Part shown: in pieces, positions 7,827 to 17,087 of the stretch
Layout of the letters: each line of letters begins with the position of its first letter
How positions within the stretch are numbered: the stretch's first letter is position 1
Assembly: GCA_964409245.1 (NCBI GenBank)
Contig: CAYPCQ010000025.1
Location: 1-64,000 of the forward strand
Length of the DNA: 64,000 bases
Origin: CAIMWS01 sp964409245
GTDB lineage: Bacteria > Verrucomicrobiota > Verrucomicrobiia > Limisphaerales > UBA1319
Direction of reading: 5' to 3'
Translations under genes and position numbers: made by a program
The notes under the pieces: generated by a model
The model's database searches: none
Told to the model about the DNA's origin: nothing
What the model saw: only the letters and a program-made list of their open reading frames with translations

Positions 7827-10800
7827 ATGAGTTTCGAATTGCCAATTTCCTCGGATTCCGCCGGGGATTTGCCGCCGAATGAGGGAGGGGGCACGGCCAG
7901 GCTTGGCGAGCGGCTGAGCGGCCCCGGTGGCCGGTTCGGGAATTACGAGCTGCTGGAGGAGATTGCGCGGGGTGGGATGGGGGTGGTGCGCAAGGCGCGG
8001 CAGGTGAACCCATCCCGGATCGTGGCGCTCAAGACGATTTCTGCGGACCACCTGGGCAGCCGGGAGGCGGTGAGCCGGTTCCGGGTTGAGGCGGAGGCCG
8101 CCGCCAGCCTGCACCACGCGAATATCGTCCCGATTTACGAGGTGGGCGAGCGGGAGGGCCAGCCGTATTTCACCATGCGGTATATCGAGGGCGGATGCCT
8201 GGCCCATTGGATGGCGGAGAGCCGGGCGCGGGATGGCGGATGGCTGAACGAAGCCGCCACGCTGATGATCAAGGTGGCCGGGGCGGTCCAATTCGTCCAC
8301 GAGCACGGCATTCTGCACCGGGATCTGAAGCCTTCGAATATCCTGCTCGACAGCTCCCGGGAGCCATTCATCACGGATTTCGGGCTGGCCAAGCTGCAGA
8401 CCCAAACGGATGGCATGACTTTGACCGGCGCGGTGATCGGCACCCCGGAATATATGGCTCCCGAGCAATGCCAGGGCCAGGAAGTGACGGTGGCCAGCGA
8501 TGTGTTCAGCCTGGGCGTGATTCTTTACCAATTGCTGGCCGGTGAATTGCCCTTCCGGGGCCATGCGCCTTTGGAAACGATGCAATTGGTGGTGGGAACC
8601 GAGCCGCGCAGGCCGGGATTGCTGAATCCGGCGGTCGATCCCTATCTGGAGGCCATCACGCTGAAATGTTTGGAGAAGGATCCCAGCCGGCGTTACGAAT
8701 CGGCCCGGGCTTTGGCGGCGGACCTGGCGCGCTGGCAAAACCACGAGACCGTCCTGGCGCGGCCCGCCTCGCCGCCCGCGCGGGCCTGGAAATGGGTGCG
8801 GAGGAATCAAGTTTGGGCGGCCATGCTCGGCGTGGTCGCGGCGAGCCTGGCGGGCTTCACCCTCATGGCGGTGCTCAACAGCCGGCGGTTCCAGCGGGAG
8901 CGGGACCAGGCGGAATTGCACCAGGCGGAGGCCTTGCTGCGGGAAGGGCAGGCGCTGGCGGCCAGCGGCCGCCCGGCCGAAGCCAAGGACCGGATGGAAA
9001 GCGCGCGCCAGCTTTTCCTGGCCAAGCAGGCAAACCCGCTGGCCGCAGAGCTGAGCCTGGCGGAGGTTTACCGGTTTTCGCCGCCCCCGGTGATGACCTT
9101 GAAGGGCCACCGGGGCGGAGTCGCCTGCGCCGCCATTTCGCCGGATCAAAGCCGCGTGTGGTCGGGCGGCGAGGATGGCGCCATCATCGCCTGGGCGTTC
9201 CCCACCGGGCGCCGGGAAACAGGCTGGGCGGCGCACCCGGGCGGCGTCACGGCCCTGGCGGTGGCGCCGGACGGATCATGCTGCGTGTCGGGCGGCGCCG
9301 ACAAAAAAGTATGCGTCTGGGACACCCAGGGAAGGCTGGTCCGGACCCTCGAGGGCCACCAGGCATTGGTGTCCTCGTTAAGCTTTGCGCCCGAGGGAGA
9401 CCGGCTGGCCTCCGCCAGCTGGGACCGGACGATCCGGCTTTGGCGGTGGCCGTCCGGGGAGGCCAGCCTGGTGATTCAAACGGATTTCGACCGCATGCGG
9501 CGGATCGTTTTTTCCCCGGATGGCCGCGAGATCCTGGCCGGCAGCGGGAAGGGAGGCTTTGGCGTCTGGAGGCTCAATGATCTGGCGCAGCCCTTGAAAA
9601 ATGCGGCCTACTACAGCGGGGTGAGCGCCACCTTCATGGCCCATGCCAGCCAAATCCTGTATGGCACCGAGGCAGGCTTGCTCAATGTGATGGACTTGGT
9701 GAATGATGCCGTCAATAATCAAACGCAATTAGGCTCCGCCATCACCGGTGTCGCCTTCGACCCATTACCCAGGAGCGCGATCGCCGGCCTGGTGGATGGC
9801 AGTGTGGCGGTGGTTGATTTCACAGTCAGCAGCCCAACCCCGCGGCTGCGGTTCTCCGGCCATGCCAGCGCGGTGACGGCGCTGGCCGCCTTTCCCGGCG
9901 GGCGCCTCATCGCTTCGGCGAGCCAGGATGGCACCGTCCGGGTGTGGGACGATCTGCCCCGGGAATATCCCCTTGATTTCACCAACCATGAATTCCCAAC
10001 CAGGGATCAGCGGAATATCCCGCCCGAGGAATTCGGCCGGCTGCCGGCTGGCTACAGCTTAAACGCTTACACTTTGAGTACGGCCGTCTTCTCCCCGGAC
10101 AGCCGGCTCATTTTGTCGGCGGGGGAATCGGGAACGATCCGGCTCTGGGACCTCTTTACGGGCCAATTGCTGGGGGATTTCGCCGGCCACCAGGGGGCCG
10201 TGCTGGATGTGGCCTTTTCCCCGGATGGCCGGCGGGCGGTTTCCAGCGGACAGGATGGGACGCTCAGAGTATGGGATATTGCTTCGGGGAAGGAGCTTAA
10301 ACAATGGCGAGTGGAGCAGGCCACGATCTGCCGTACCCGCTTTTCAGCGGACGGCCGGCTGGTGATCGGAGCGGAAGGCCCTAAAGATTATCCGGCGGCA
10401 GCGGCGGATGGGGCCCACCGTTTCGAGGTGCAGGTTTGGGAAGCGGACACGGGGCGGAAGGTATGCGCCGCCGAAGCCCATCGCGGCGGCGTGTTCGCCC
10501 TGGCCCTTTCACCGGACGGCCAGCGCCTGGTCACCGGGGGTGGGGACGGCCTGGTCAAATTGTGGGATGCGGCCACCTGGCAGGTGGTCCGTGGCTTTCA
10601 AGCCGAGCCGAGCCTGGTTAACGACCTGGCTTTCACACCGGACGGCCAGGAATGCGTTTCGGTTGGCGGGCTCCGGATGGTGAAGCTGTGGGACTTGCGC
10701 CATGGGCTCGAGCTGAAAACATTCCCGTTAAAGGAGCGAGCGACCTGCCTGGCTGTGGGCGGAAATAATCCGTGGCTGTTGATCGGGATGGAGAACGGCA

Positions 10801-11930
10801 GCCAGAAACTGTGGGATCTGAAGGCGGAACGGGAGCTATACCAGTTTCCGCAGGTGGAACCGGGGCAATGCTCAGCGGTGGCCATGGCTCCGGATGGAGG
10901 GCGATTTTTGTCCGTAAATTCCTTGAAAAAGTTTTTCCTGTGGGATCTGAACCGCTGGGCGGATTGGAACCGGCTGGAGCAGGCCGCCGCCGGCGCCCAA
11001 GCCGCCCTCCAGACCAATGCGCAACTGGGGGCGGCGCTGCAGGCGCTGGGGAATTGGCACCAATTCCTGGGCCTTTGGGAAACTGCGGGTGGATTGTATG
11101 AGCAGGCGCGGGGCGCGGGGGCGGATATCCCGAGCCTGGCTTTGGCCCGCTGCCACTGGCAGCGCCAATGCTTTGAGCGGGCGCTCGCCGAGCTGGGCCG
11201 GGCGGCCAGCCGGCAGGAAGCACCCGAATATTATCTGCAATTATGCGCGCAAGCGATCAACCGGCAATGGGCGGCCCAGAGCGCTCCGAAAAACACCAAC
11301 CGCCCGGCGCCAGCCTTTCCCGCGCCGGATGCGGGCGCCATCGTCCGCCAGCCCAATCCCGGCGAAGGGAAGGATATTTGGACGACCTCCCATTTGTCCT
11401 ATGCGCCGGGCAGTGAGGCGCCCGGCGGGGGCATGGCTGATGAGGCATTACGGGTGGGCGGCTGGGGGGATCAATATTGCTCCCTGCTGGAGTTTAAATT
11501 GGCGGGGATGCCGGCACAGGCGGATTCGGCGGTCCTTTATTTGTACTGTGCCAGGACGGTCGGTGGTGGCGCCCGGATGTGCCTGGACCGGATAACCCAG
11601 CCTTGGGATTGGAAAAACTCCGGCACCGGGCGCGACCGGGAACGCCTTTGGTGGGCGGACCGCCCGCCCGCCGCTCCGTGGAAAGACCAGGTTTTGCCCG
11701 CGCCGGGGGCCGGGCAATGGTATGCGATCGAGATCACGGACCTTTACAATGCCTGGCAGAATGGCGTCTGTCCGAATCATGGGGTGCAGCTCCGGCCGGA
11801 AAAGCAACCCAATGAGCGCTTCAACTATTTCTTCAGCTCCCGCTATCCTAACGTTCCCCCGCTCAGGCCAAAACTGGTCGTCATCCCCCAAAAGGACCAG
11901 AGCAAAGATTTATCCAAGGTGGAAAAATGA
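7827..11930 (+). CDS. Membrane Ser/Thr protein kinase with two WD40 propellers and a DNRLRE domain
   Basis: The 1367-residue product starts with a cytoplasmic Hanks-type kinase (about residues 38-305). It has the glycine loop EIARGGMGVV, catalytic Lys in VALKTI, HRDLKPSN, DFGLAK and GTPEYMAPEQ, so it is predicted active. A single TM helix follows (about 329-350, VWAAMLGVVAASLAGF). Residues ~420-1040 contain 14 recognisable WD units (for example GHQGAVLDVAFSPDGRRAVS), enough for two seven-bladed propellers. A helical TPR-like stretch comes next. Residues ~1188-1358 match the DNRLRE type of extracellular beta domain (EALRVGG, LLEFKLAGMP, SAVLYLYC, LYNAWQNG, RYPNVPPLRPKLVV). It converges on the 11934 gene with 3 bases between stop codons. 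Substrate unknown. Confidence 0.88.
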   Translation: MSFELPISSDSAGDLPPNEGGGTARLGERLSGPGGRFGNYELLEEIARGGMGVVRKARQVNPSRIVALKTISADHLGSREAVSRFRVEAEAAASLHHANIVPIYEVGEREGQPYFTMRYIEGGCLAHWMAESRARDGGWLNEAATLMIKVAGAVQFVHEHGILHRDLKPSNILLDSSREPFITDFGLAKLQTQTDGMTLTGAVIGTPEYMAPEQCQGQEVTVASDVFSLGVILYQLLAGELPFRGHAPLETMQLVVGTEPRRPGLLNPAVDPYLEAITLKCLEKDPSRRYESARALAADLARWQNHETVLARPASPPARAWKWVRRNQVWAAMLGVVAASLAGFTLMAVLNSRRFQRERDQAELHQAEALLREGQALAASGRPAEAKDRMESARQLFLAKQANPLAAELSLAEVYRFSPPPVMTLKGHRGGVACAAISPDQSRVWSGGEDGAIIAWAFPTGRRETGWAAHPGGVTALAVAPDGSCCVSGGADKKVCVWDTQGRLVRTLEGHQALVSSLSFAPEGDRLASASWDRTIRLWRWPSGEASLVIQTDFDRMRRIVFSPDGREILAGSGKGGFGVWRLNDLAQPLKNAAYYSGVSATFMAHASQILYGTEAGLLNVMDLVNDAVNNQTQLGSAITGVAFDPLPRSAIAGLVDGSVAVVDFTVSSPTPRLRFSGHASAVTALAAFPGGRLIASASQDGTVRVWDDLPREYPLDFTNHEFPTRDQRNIPPEEFGRLPAGYSLNAYTLSTAVFSPDSRLILSAGESGTIRLWDLFTGQLLGDFAGHQGAVLDVAFSPDGRRAVSSGQDGTLRVWDIASGKELKQWRVEQATICRTRFSADGRLVIGAEGPKDYPAAAADGAHRFEVQVWEADTGRKVCAAEAHRGGVFALALSPDGQRLVTGGGDGLVKLWDAATWQVVRGFQAEPSLVNDLAFTPDGQECVSVGGLRMVKLWDLRHGLELKTFPLKERATCLAVGGNNPWLLIGMENGSQKLWDLKAERELYQFPQVEPGQCSAVAMAPDGGRFLSVNSLKKFFLWDLNRWADWNRLEQAAAGAQAALQTNAQLGAALQALGNWHQFLGLWETAGGLYEQARGAGADIPSLALARCHWQRQCFERALAELGRAASRQEAPEYYLQLCAQAINRQWAAQSAPKNTNRPAPAFPAPDAGAIVRQPNPGEGKDIWTTSHLSYAPGSEAPGGGMADEALRVGGWGDQYCSLLEFKLAGMPAQADSAVLYLYCARTVGGGARMCLDRITQPWDWKNSGTGRDRERLWWADRPPAAPWKDQVLPAPGAGQWYAIEITDLYNAWQNGVCPNHGVQLRPEKQPNERFNYFFSSRYPNVPPLRPKLVVIPQKDQSKDLSKVEK

Positions 11931-11933
11931 GCC

Positions 11934-12488
11934 TCAAGGATCGCCTGCCGCGGACGGAGAGTCTGGCCGGAGGCGGTCAGCGGCCTGCTGGAGGAGGTTT
12001 TTGGCCCTGGCCTCCACCCAGGGCTGGCCCAGCGCCCAGGCGATGCCTTGGAGGAAATCCCCCGCCGCCATTTTCGTGATTTGGCTGGCGCCGGCAGCGG
12101 CAATGGACAGCAGGTAAAACAGGTAAGCCACCTGCCAGGCGGGTGAGCCATCCGGGTATTCCCGGGTTTGGCGTTTGAAAAAATCCTTGCTGCGCTTGAG
12201 GAGCGCCAGCGGCGGCCGCGGATGGAAAAGCAAATCCCCGAATGATTCCAGGTGGCCTGCAACCGCCGCGCCCTGGGCGCCATCCTGCGGGTGGCTGCCC
12301 GGCAGGCCCAATCCTGAATCCCCGGGATCAAGCGCCAGCGGCGCCGCAAACTGGGAGCGCGCCAAGGCGGGAAGGGCCTGTTCATCCCATTCAGGCTCCC
12401 ATGCGTCCAGGCTGAAAAGTCGTAAAAGCCGGGTGGCTCTTGCAGCCCGGCGGTCGGGTGAGGGTGTCGAATCGATAATATCGGCCAT
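11934..12488 (-). CDS. Conserved-looking hypothetical protein paired with sigma-like gene
   Basis: The start at 12488 (MADIIDSTPSPDRR) was preferred to 12521 because it follows an A/G-rich GCGTAAGGGGGGCAGG leader. The 184-residue product has no signal peptide. It reads as mostly helical with recurrent leucines (RLLRLFSLDAWEPEWDEQALPAL, LLFHPRPPLALLKRSKDFFKRQ, AYLFYLLSIAAAGASQI, AWALGQPWVEARAKNLLQQAADRL). I do not recognise a named family. It lies directly downstream of the sigma-like gene on the same strand and back-to-back with the kinase, so a role in that signalling unit is plausible but only inferred. Confidence 0.6.
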   Translation of the reverse strand: MADIIDSTPSPDRRAARATRLLRLFSLDAWEPEWDEQALPALARSQFAAPLALDPGDSGLGLPGSHPQDGAQGAAVAGHLESFGDLLFHPRPPLALLKRSKDFFKRQTREYPDGSPAWQVAYLFYLLSIAAAGASQITKMAAGDFLQGIAWALGQPWVEARAKNLLQQAADRLRPDSPSAAGDP

Positions 12489-12561
12489 AAAACCTGCCCC
12501 CCTTACGCACACCCTCCTCAAATCTTGCGCCGATCAGCTCAATTTTTTTGGGAAAAAGCGG
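12489..12561 (-). repeat. Leader-like repeat, copy 3
   Basis: On the minus strand it reads AAAAAAATTGAGC, GGCGCAAGATTTGAGGAGGG, TGTGCGTAAGGGGGG, then the ATG of the 12488 gene. Its A-rich start overlaps the stop codon region of the sigma-like gene. It matches copies 1 and 2 at the GCGCAAGATT and GCGTAAGGGGGG blocks. Confidence 0.55.
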
Positions 12562-13285
12562 CCAGGAAATGCCGGAATTCCGCGATCTCCTCCAGGGCGG
12601 AGGGGCCGTCCCGTTCATATTCGGCGATGACCGTGATGAGCTGCCGCTGGAAAATCCGCTTGGCGGTCGCGAGCAGATTCTGAGCCTGCGCGGGTGATTT
12701 TAAGCCACATTGTTTGACTAGTTCCTCATAATCCATGGGCTCCAAATCCTCAAGGATGGGGCGGAACAAGCGCCGTCTGGCCACTTCCCATATCAGCTGG
12801 CGGCTGGGTTTCCCCGGGATCGGGGTTTTGCAGGCCAGCTCCATGCGCCGGCAGGTCTCCGCCACGATCGCCTCCGCCCAAGCCAGGTTGAACAAGCCGC
12901 TGGCCGGCTCTCCGGCGGGGGGATCGAACCCGGTGGCCTCCAGGGAGGCGGGCGCCTTGGCCTCCTTGCGCAAACGGTTGATGACGAAATTAGTGAGGCT
13001 GGTTTTCAGGAAATTCCGGAACCGGCCTTTCGCGGGATCGGCCCGGTTCAGCCAGCCCTCCTGGAGGATCTTATCGACGCAAAAATCCTGCACGATCTCC
13101 TCCGCCTGCCCCTCCAGGCCGGGAAAGGATTCGAGGAGATGGATTTTTAAAGGTTTTTGGTATCTCAGAATCATCCGGTTGAATTCCTCCGGATCTTTAT
13201 CGGCAGGTTTGACGAGCCTCGCCAACCGGCTCCAGTCGGTGGGCGGCCAAACCGTTCTGCGAGGGGTCGGGGTCCGCGTCTCCAT
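12539..13285 (-). CDS. RNA polymerase sigma-70-like (ECF-type) factor
   Basis: The start METRTPTPRR at 13285 has GGAG eight bases upstream and is preferred to the longer 13660 frame, whose first 125 residues look non-coding. The 248-residue product has the region-2 pattern of divergent ECF factors: FNRMILRYQKPLKIHLLESF, EGQAEEIVQDFCVDKILQEGWL, KGRFRNFLKTSLTNFVINRLRKE. A region-4-like helix pair (YEELVKQCGLKSPAQAQNLL...KRIFQRQL) follows. Such factors often accompany Ser/Thr kinases in planctomycetes and verrucomicrobia. It is divergent from the mla operon across 225 bases. Confidence 0.7.
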   Translation of the reverse strand: METRTPTPRRTVWPPTDWSRLARLVKPADKDPEEFNRMILRYQKPLKIHLLESFPGLEGQAEEIVQDFCVDKILQEGWLNRADPAKGRFRNFLKTSLTNFVINRLRKEAKAPASLEATGFDPPAGEPASGLFNLAWAEAIVAETCRRMELACKTPIPGKPSRQLIWEVARRRLFRPILEDLEPMDYEELVKQCGLKSPAQAQNLLATAKRIFQRQLITVIAEYERDGPSALEEIAEFRHFLAAFSQKN

Positions 13286-13510
13286 AATACTCCAAGGCAA
13301 GCTATTTTCGGAGATATTTTCGGATTTGCCTGGGCATCGCAAGGTAAAAATGCCGGCTGGTCCGGCGGCGGCCGCCCCAGCCAGCCTCGCCACCGGGGGC
13401 CGGCTTTGGGCGGGATCCGGCTTTTGCTTGCTTGAACCCAGGGTTTTTGCTAGTCGTAAGGGCTGGAAACAGCTGAGCCAAAGGCAAACCATGGGCAAAC
13501 GGATCCATTC

Positions 13511-14479
13511 ATGATTTTGAGGCCGGCGACTCAAATCCGAAGGGCGGCCGGAGCGAAGCCGCCAAGCCTGGCCGCCTTCACGCGGGCAGTGCTGGCGTTT
13601 GGGGTTTTCGGTTTCAGCCTGATCATCGCGCTCGCCTGGTTTTTCACCAATCCGGCCCATTATAATTTCGACACCTACGAGCTGAGCCTGCAGACGGCCA
13701 ATGCCGGCACGCTGGTCCCTGCCCGATCAGAGGTCCGTTTATCGGGCGTCAAAATCGGCTGGGTGGACCGCCTGATCTGGAACGAGATCCAAAACCGCAT
13801 CCAGATCAAGGTGAAAATCGAACGGCAGTTTGACATTGGCGCCAACTCGGCGTTTGCGGTGCTGCCGGAAGGCTTGCTGGGGGACCAGGTGGTCAACGTC
13901 ACCCCCGGCCACATGGGATCGCGCCTGCTGGTGGATGCCGAAACGGTCCCCTGCCTCGAGCCGGTGAGCTTTTCGGACATGGGCCGCCGGATCAATGAAG
14001 CGCTGCATCGCTACCGGAAAAGCACCAACCAGTGGGCCACGGAATCCATCGAAAAAATCCCCCTGGTGTCCTCGCAATCCATTGCGTCCATCTCCGGCAT
14101 GATCAGCCATTGGTCCAGCCCCACCGGGGCATTCCACCAGGCGGAGCAGTGGCTGGCCTGGCCCGACGCCCACGGATCCAATCTCACGGCCGCCATTAGC
14201 CAGCTTCCGAAAACGGCCGCCTCCCTGTCCAACCAGCTGGCGGGCGGCCAGTGGGAGCGGATGAGCGAGCCGGTGGGCGGCGCTTCCAACCTGGCCCTGA
14301 GCATCCTGGAAACCACCCGCAAGGTGGCGGCTTCGGAGGCGTTGCGGTCGCTGGCGTGCGACACCACCAACCGCCAGCAATGGGAGGATCGCCTGCGCAG
14401 CTCGGTGGCCGGGGTGGAAAACTTCCTGGCGGGGCGGCAAAAAACCAAATCCGAATGCAAGGATTGCCATGGCCGGTGA
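13511..14479 (+). CDS. MCE/MlaD family protein (first of three)
   Basis: The 322-residue product has one N-terminal TM helix (about 25-45) and then an MCE domain (YELSLQTANAGTLVPARSEVRLSGVKIGWVDRL...FAVLPEGLLGDQVVNVTPG). A helical C-terminal tail is predicted periplasmic. MCE proteins form hexameric rings or tubes that carry phospholipids between membranes and work with an MlaE permease and MlaF ATPase, both encoded downstream. The C-terminus ends with CKDCHGR, a CxxCH-like motif that is probably incidental. It overlaps the next gene by 11 bases. Confidence 0.83.
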   Translation: MILRPATQIRRAAGAKPPSLAAFTRAVLAFGVFGFSLIIALAWFFTNPAHYNFDTYELSLQTANAGTLVPARSEVRLSGVKIGWVDRLIWNEIQNRIQIKVKIERQFDIGANSAFAVLPEGLLGDQVVNVTPGHMGSRLLVDAETVPCLEPVSFSDMGRRINEALHRYRKSTNQWATESIEKIPLVSSQSIASISGMISHWSSPTGAFHQAEQWLAWPDAHGSNLTAAISQLPKTAASLSNQLAGGQWERMSEPVGGASNLALSILETTRKVAASEALRSLACDTTNRQQWEDRLRSSVAGVENFLAGRQKTKSECKDCHGR

Positions 14480-15506
14480 GCAAGCCAGGCGCTGGTTTTT
14501 CAGCGCCAATTTCATCGTGGCCTGCCTGATCATCGTGGCGGTCTCGGTGGGCTACACCGCTTATCTGTCGGCCTCCGCCAATTACGAGCTGGCTTTTATC
14601 ACGTCCAACACCGGCGGCATCACCCGGCATTCGCCGGTGATGTACGGCGGTGTGATGGTGGGGCGGGTGGAGCAGGTCCATCCCGTACAAAACACGGCCC
14701 AGCCCCGGGCGGTCATCCGCCTGCGGATCTTCAAGAAATACTGCCGGATCCCCGAGGCGAACCAGACCAACAACCTCGTGGGCATCACCGTCATCCAGGA
14801 TCCGTTCGACACCGCGGGCCGCATCCTGATCCCCACCAATGCCGTGTTTTCAATCGACAAGGTCAACTTGCTGGCGGACCAGGTGGTGTCGATCAGCCCC
14901 CCGCGGGTGCCCAAGGCATTCCTCAAGAACAGCGACAATGTTTATGGGCAGGCCTCGCTGGAGCTGGGCAATATCTTCGGGGAGGTCTCCGGCTATCTGG
15001 CGGGCTTCAGCCAGGCGGGCAAACTGCTGGGCGTCACCACGCGCAAGGTCACCGCCACGCTGGCGTCGCCGCAGGTCACCCGGGATGCCAGCCTGATCAA
15101 AACCAACCTGGAGCGGATCGGCGGGGAGCTGGGTGAATTGCAGGCGCATGCCGCGGAGGTGGCGCGGGACAATGAAGCCCACGTGCAGGCCACGCTGGAA
15201 AATTACCGGCGGCTGACCAACCACCTGGCCCTGGCGGCCCGGGAATTCCAGAGCCTGGCCGAGCCGGTCAACCAAGCGGTGGACTCCATCCGGCGCAGTC
15301 TGGGCCAGGGCGAGCTTTTGCTGGCGGAGGCGCGGAAATCCCTGCGCACGGGCCGCGGCCTGGCGGGCCTGTTTATGCATAACAAACCATTCCGGAGCGA
15401 GTTCAGATTCATGAGCCGCCAGCTGCAGTGTTTTAACGCGCGGATGACCCAGTTTGGCCTGGCATTCAATCCCGAACTGAAGGAGAACCGAAAATCCAAA
15501 CCATGA
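14469..15506 (+). CDS. MCE/MlaD family protein (second)
   Basis: The 345-residue protein has a TM helix at about 13-32 and then an MCE domain (YELAFITSNTGGITRHSPVMYGGVMVGRVEQV, VFSIDKVNLLADQVVSISPP). An extended helical C-terminal region (about 190-330) of the coiled-coil kind builds the barrel or needle in other MCE proteins. The MCE core has an insert of about 20 residues (KYCRIPEANQTNNLVGITV) compared with the first copy. It overlaps mlaE by four bases (ATGA), indicating coupled translation. Confidence 0.82.
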   Translation: MAGEQARRWFFSANFIVACLIIVAVSVGYTAYLSASANYELAFITSNTGGITRHSPVMYGGVMVGRVEQVHPVQNTAQPRAVIRLRIFKKYCRIPEANQTNNLVGITVIQDPFDTAGRILIPTNAVFSIDKVNLLADQVVSISPPRVPKAFLKNSDNVYGQASLELGNIFGEVSGYLAGFSQAGKLLGVTTRKVTATLASPQVTRDASLIKTNLERIGGELGELQAHAAEVARDNEAHVQATLENYRRLTNHLALAAREFQSLAEPVNQAVDSIRRSLGQGELLLAEARKSLRTGRGLAGLFMHNKPFRSEFRFMSRQLQCFNARMTQFGLAFNPELKENRKSKP

Positions 15507-16264
15507 GGACCATGCTTGTCGAATTGGGGAAATTGATGATCTTTGTGAGGCAGATCTTCAGCTCCTTTTTCCATCTCAAACTCGCCCGCGAAAAAGCCGA
15601 GATCATCAAGCAGATGTTCCACCTGGGGGTCAAATCCCAGTCCGTGATCATGATCACCGGGGCGTTCACCGGCATGGTGCTCTGCGCGCAGACCTACCTG
15701 CAATTCGAGAAGCTGAAGATGGAGAGCGCCTCCATGGCGGTCGTGGGGGTGGCCATGTGCACCGAGCTGGGCCCGGTGCTGACGGCCCTGATGATGGCGG
15801 GCCGGGTGGGGGCGTCCATCACGGCCCACCTGGGGACCATGAACGCCAACCACCAGATCGACGCGCTCCGCACCCTGGGCACCCATCCTTTTGATTACCT
15901 GGTGGCGCCCCGCGTGGTGGCCACCATGGCCGTCTCCCCCATCCTGGTGGCGGAATCCATTTCCCTGGGGATCATCGCCGGGTTTGTGGCGGGATCGGCG
16001 ATCCTGGGCATGAACTTTTTCTACGCCTACTACAACATGATCCGCTACACCCACATGGGCCATGTATTGATCGGTTTCATCAAGTCGGTTTTCTTCGGGG
16101 CCTTGATCTCCTCGATCAGCTGCTACAAAGGGATGCATTGCGAAAAAAGCGCCGAGGGGGTGGGCATATCCACCACCGAATCGGTGGTCACCGCCTCGAT
16201 CGCGATCCTGATCTCGAATTTTTTCCTGACCCTGTGCCTCAAGAACCTCGTCAACGTGTTTTAA
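15503..16264 (+). CDS. mlaE: MlaE-type ABC transporter permease
   Basis: The 253-residue integral membrane protein has the MlaE/YrbE signature: MITGAFTGMVLCAQTYLQF, LGPVLTALMMAGRVGASITAHLGTM, QIDALRTLGTHPFDYLVAPRV and a C-terminal CYKGMHCEKSAEGVGISTTESVV. Five to six helices are predicted. It forms the inner-membrane core of the lipid transporter with the MlaF ATPase (six-base gap downstream) and the MCE proteins. The length is normal for the family. Confidence 0.92.
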   Translation: MRTMLVELGKLMIFVRQIFSSFFHLKLAREKAEIIKQMFHLGVKSQSVIMITGAFTGMVLCAQTYLQFEKLKMESASMAVVGVAMCTELGPVLTALMMAGRVGASITAHLGTMNANHQIDALRTLGTHPFDYLVAPRVVATMAVSPILVAESISLGIIAGFVAGSAILGMNFFYAYYNMIRYTHMGHVLIGFIKSVFFGALISSISCYKGMHCEKSAEGVGISTTESVVTASIAILISNFFLTLCLKNLVNVF

Positions 16265-16270
16265 GCGCTT

Positions 16271-17083
16271 ATGGCCATGACCGGACCCGCACCTTTTGCC
16301 TGCCACAACATCGCCGTCGACCGCCTGACGAAATCGTTCGGCGCCAAGCCGGTGCTGCACCAGATCTCCTTCAACGTGCGCCCGGGGGAAATCCTGGCCA
16401 TCGTGGGCAACAGCGGCTGCGGCAAAAGCGTGCTGCTGCGCCACCTGGTGGGCCTGGAGATGCCGGACCACGGCGAAGTGCGGATCGCCGATGAAAGCCT
16501 CGGGGAACTGGACGACCGCGAGCTGCTGGAGGTGCAGAAGAATTTCGGCGTGCTCTTCCAGGGGGGGGCGTTGATCGATTATTTGACGGTCAAGGAAAAC
16601 GTGAGCTTCCGGCTGCAGCGGGAAGGGCTGCTGGCGCCCGGGGAGATCAAGCAGCTCGCGGTGGAGGCCCTGGCCATGGTGGGGCTGGAGGAGGCCGGCG
16701 ACCACGACAAAAAGCCGGCGGAGCTTTCCGGGGGCATGCGCAAGCGGGTGGGCCTGGCCCGGGCCATTGTGGCCTCGCCCAAGATCCTGCTCTATGACGA
16801 GCCCACCTCCGAGCTGGATCCGGTTTATTCCAACGTGATCGACGACCTGATCCTGCGGGTCTGGGAGAAAAAGAAGGCCACTTCGATCGTGATCACCCAC
16901 GACGTGCGGACCCTGAAGCGGATCCGCCACCGGGTGCTGATGCTGAAGGGTGTGCAGCCGGAGGATTGCCGGGACCCGGCGGCGAGCAACCTCATTTTTG
17001 ACGGGACGGTGGCGGAATTCCTGGCCTCCAGCCAGCCTGAAATCCTGGAATATTTGCGGCGGTACAAAGAAGAAAACGAGTGA
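16271..17083 (+). CDS. mlaF: MlaF-type ABC transporter ATPase
   Basis: This is a complete ABC ATPase of 270 residues: Walker A GNSGCGKSVLL, Q-loop in VLFQGGALIDYL, signature LSGGMRKRVGLARAI, Walker B ILLYDEPTSELDP and the switch His in VITHDVRTL. The LFQGGALID motif and the LSGGMRKR form are typical of MlaF/MkL lipid importers. It powers the lipid transport complex with the adjacent MlaE and MCE proteins. The next gene starts five bases after its stop. Confidence 0.92.
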   Translation: MAMTGPAPFACHNIAVDRLTKSFGAKPVLHQISFNVRPGEILAIVGNSGCGKSVLLRHLVGLEMPDHGEVRIADESLGELDDRELLEVQKNFGVLFQGGALIDYLTVKENVSFRLQREGLLAPGEIKQLAVEALAMVGLEEAGDHDKKPAELSGGMRKRVGLARAIVASPKILLYDEPTSELDPVYSNVIDDLILRVWEKKKATSIVITHDVRTLKRIRHRVLMLKGVQPEDCRDPAASNLIFDGTVAEFLASSQPEILEYLRRYKEENE

Positions 17084-17087
17084 ACCT

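Noticed and set aside
7719..9236. Long minus-strand ORF opposite the kinase
   Set aside because: It is antisense to the kinase and its Arg/Pro/His/Gln-rich composition is typical of a GC-rich shadow frame. No family matches.
12539..13660. Longer N-terminus (373 codons) for the sigma-like gene
   Set aside because: The first 125 residues are low-complexity and overlap the divergent promoter region. The ATG at 13285 has GGAG in good spacing.
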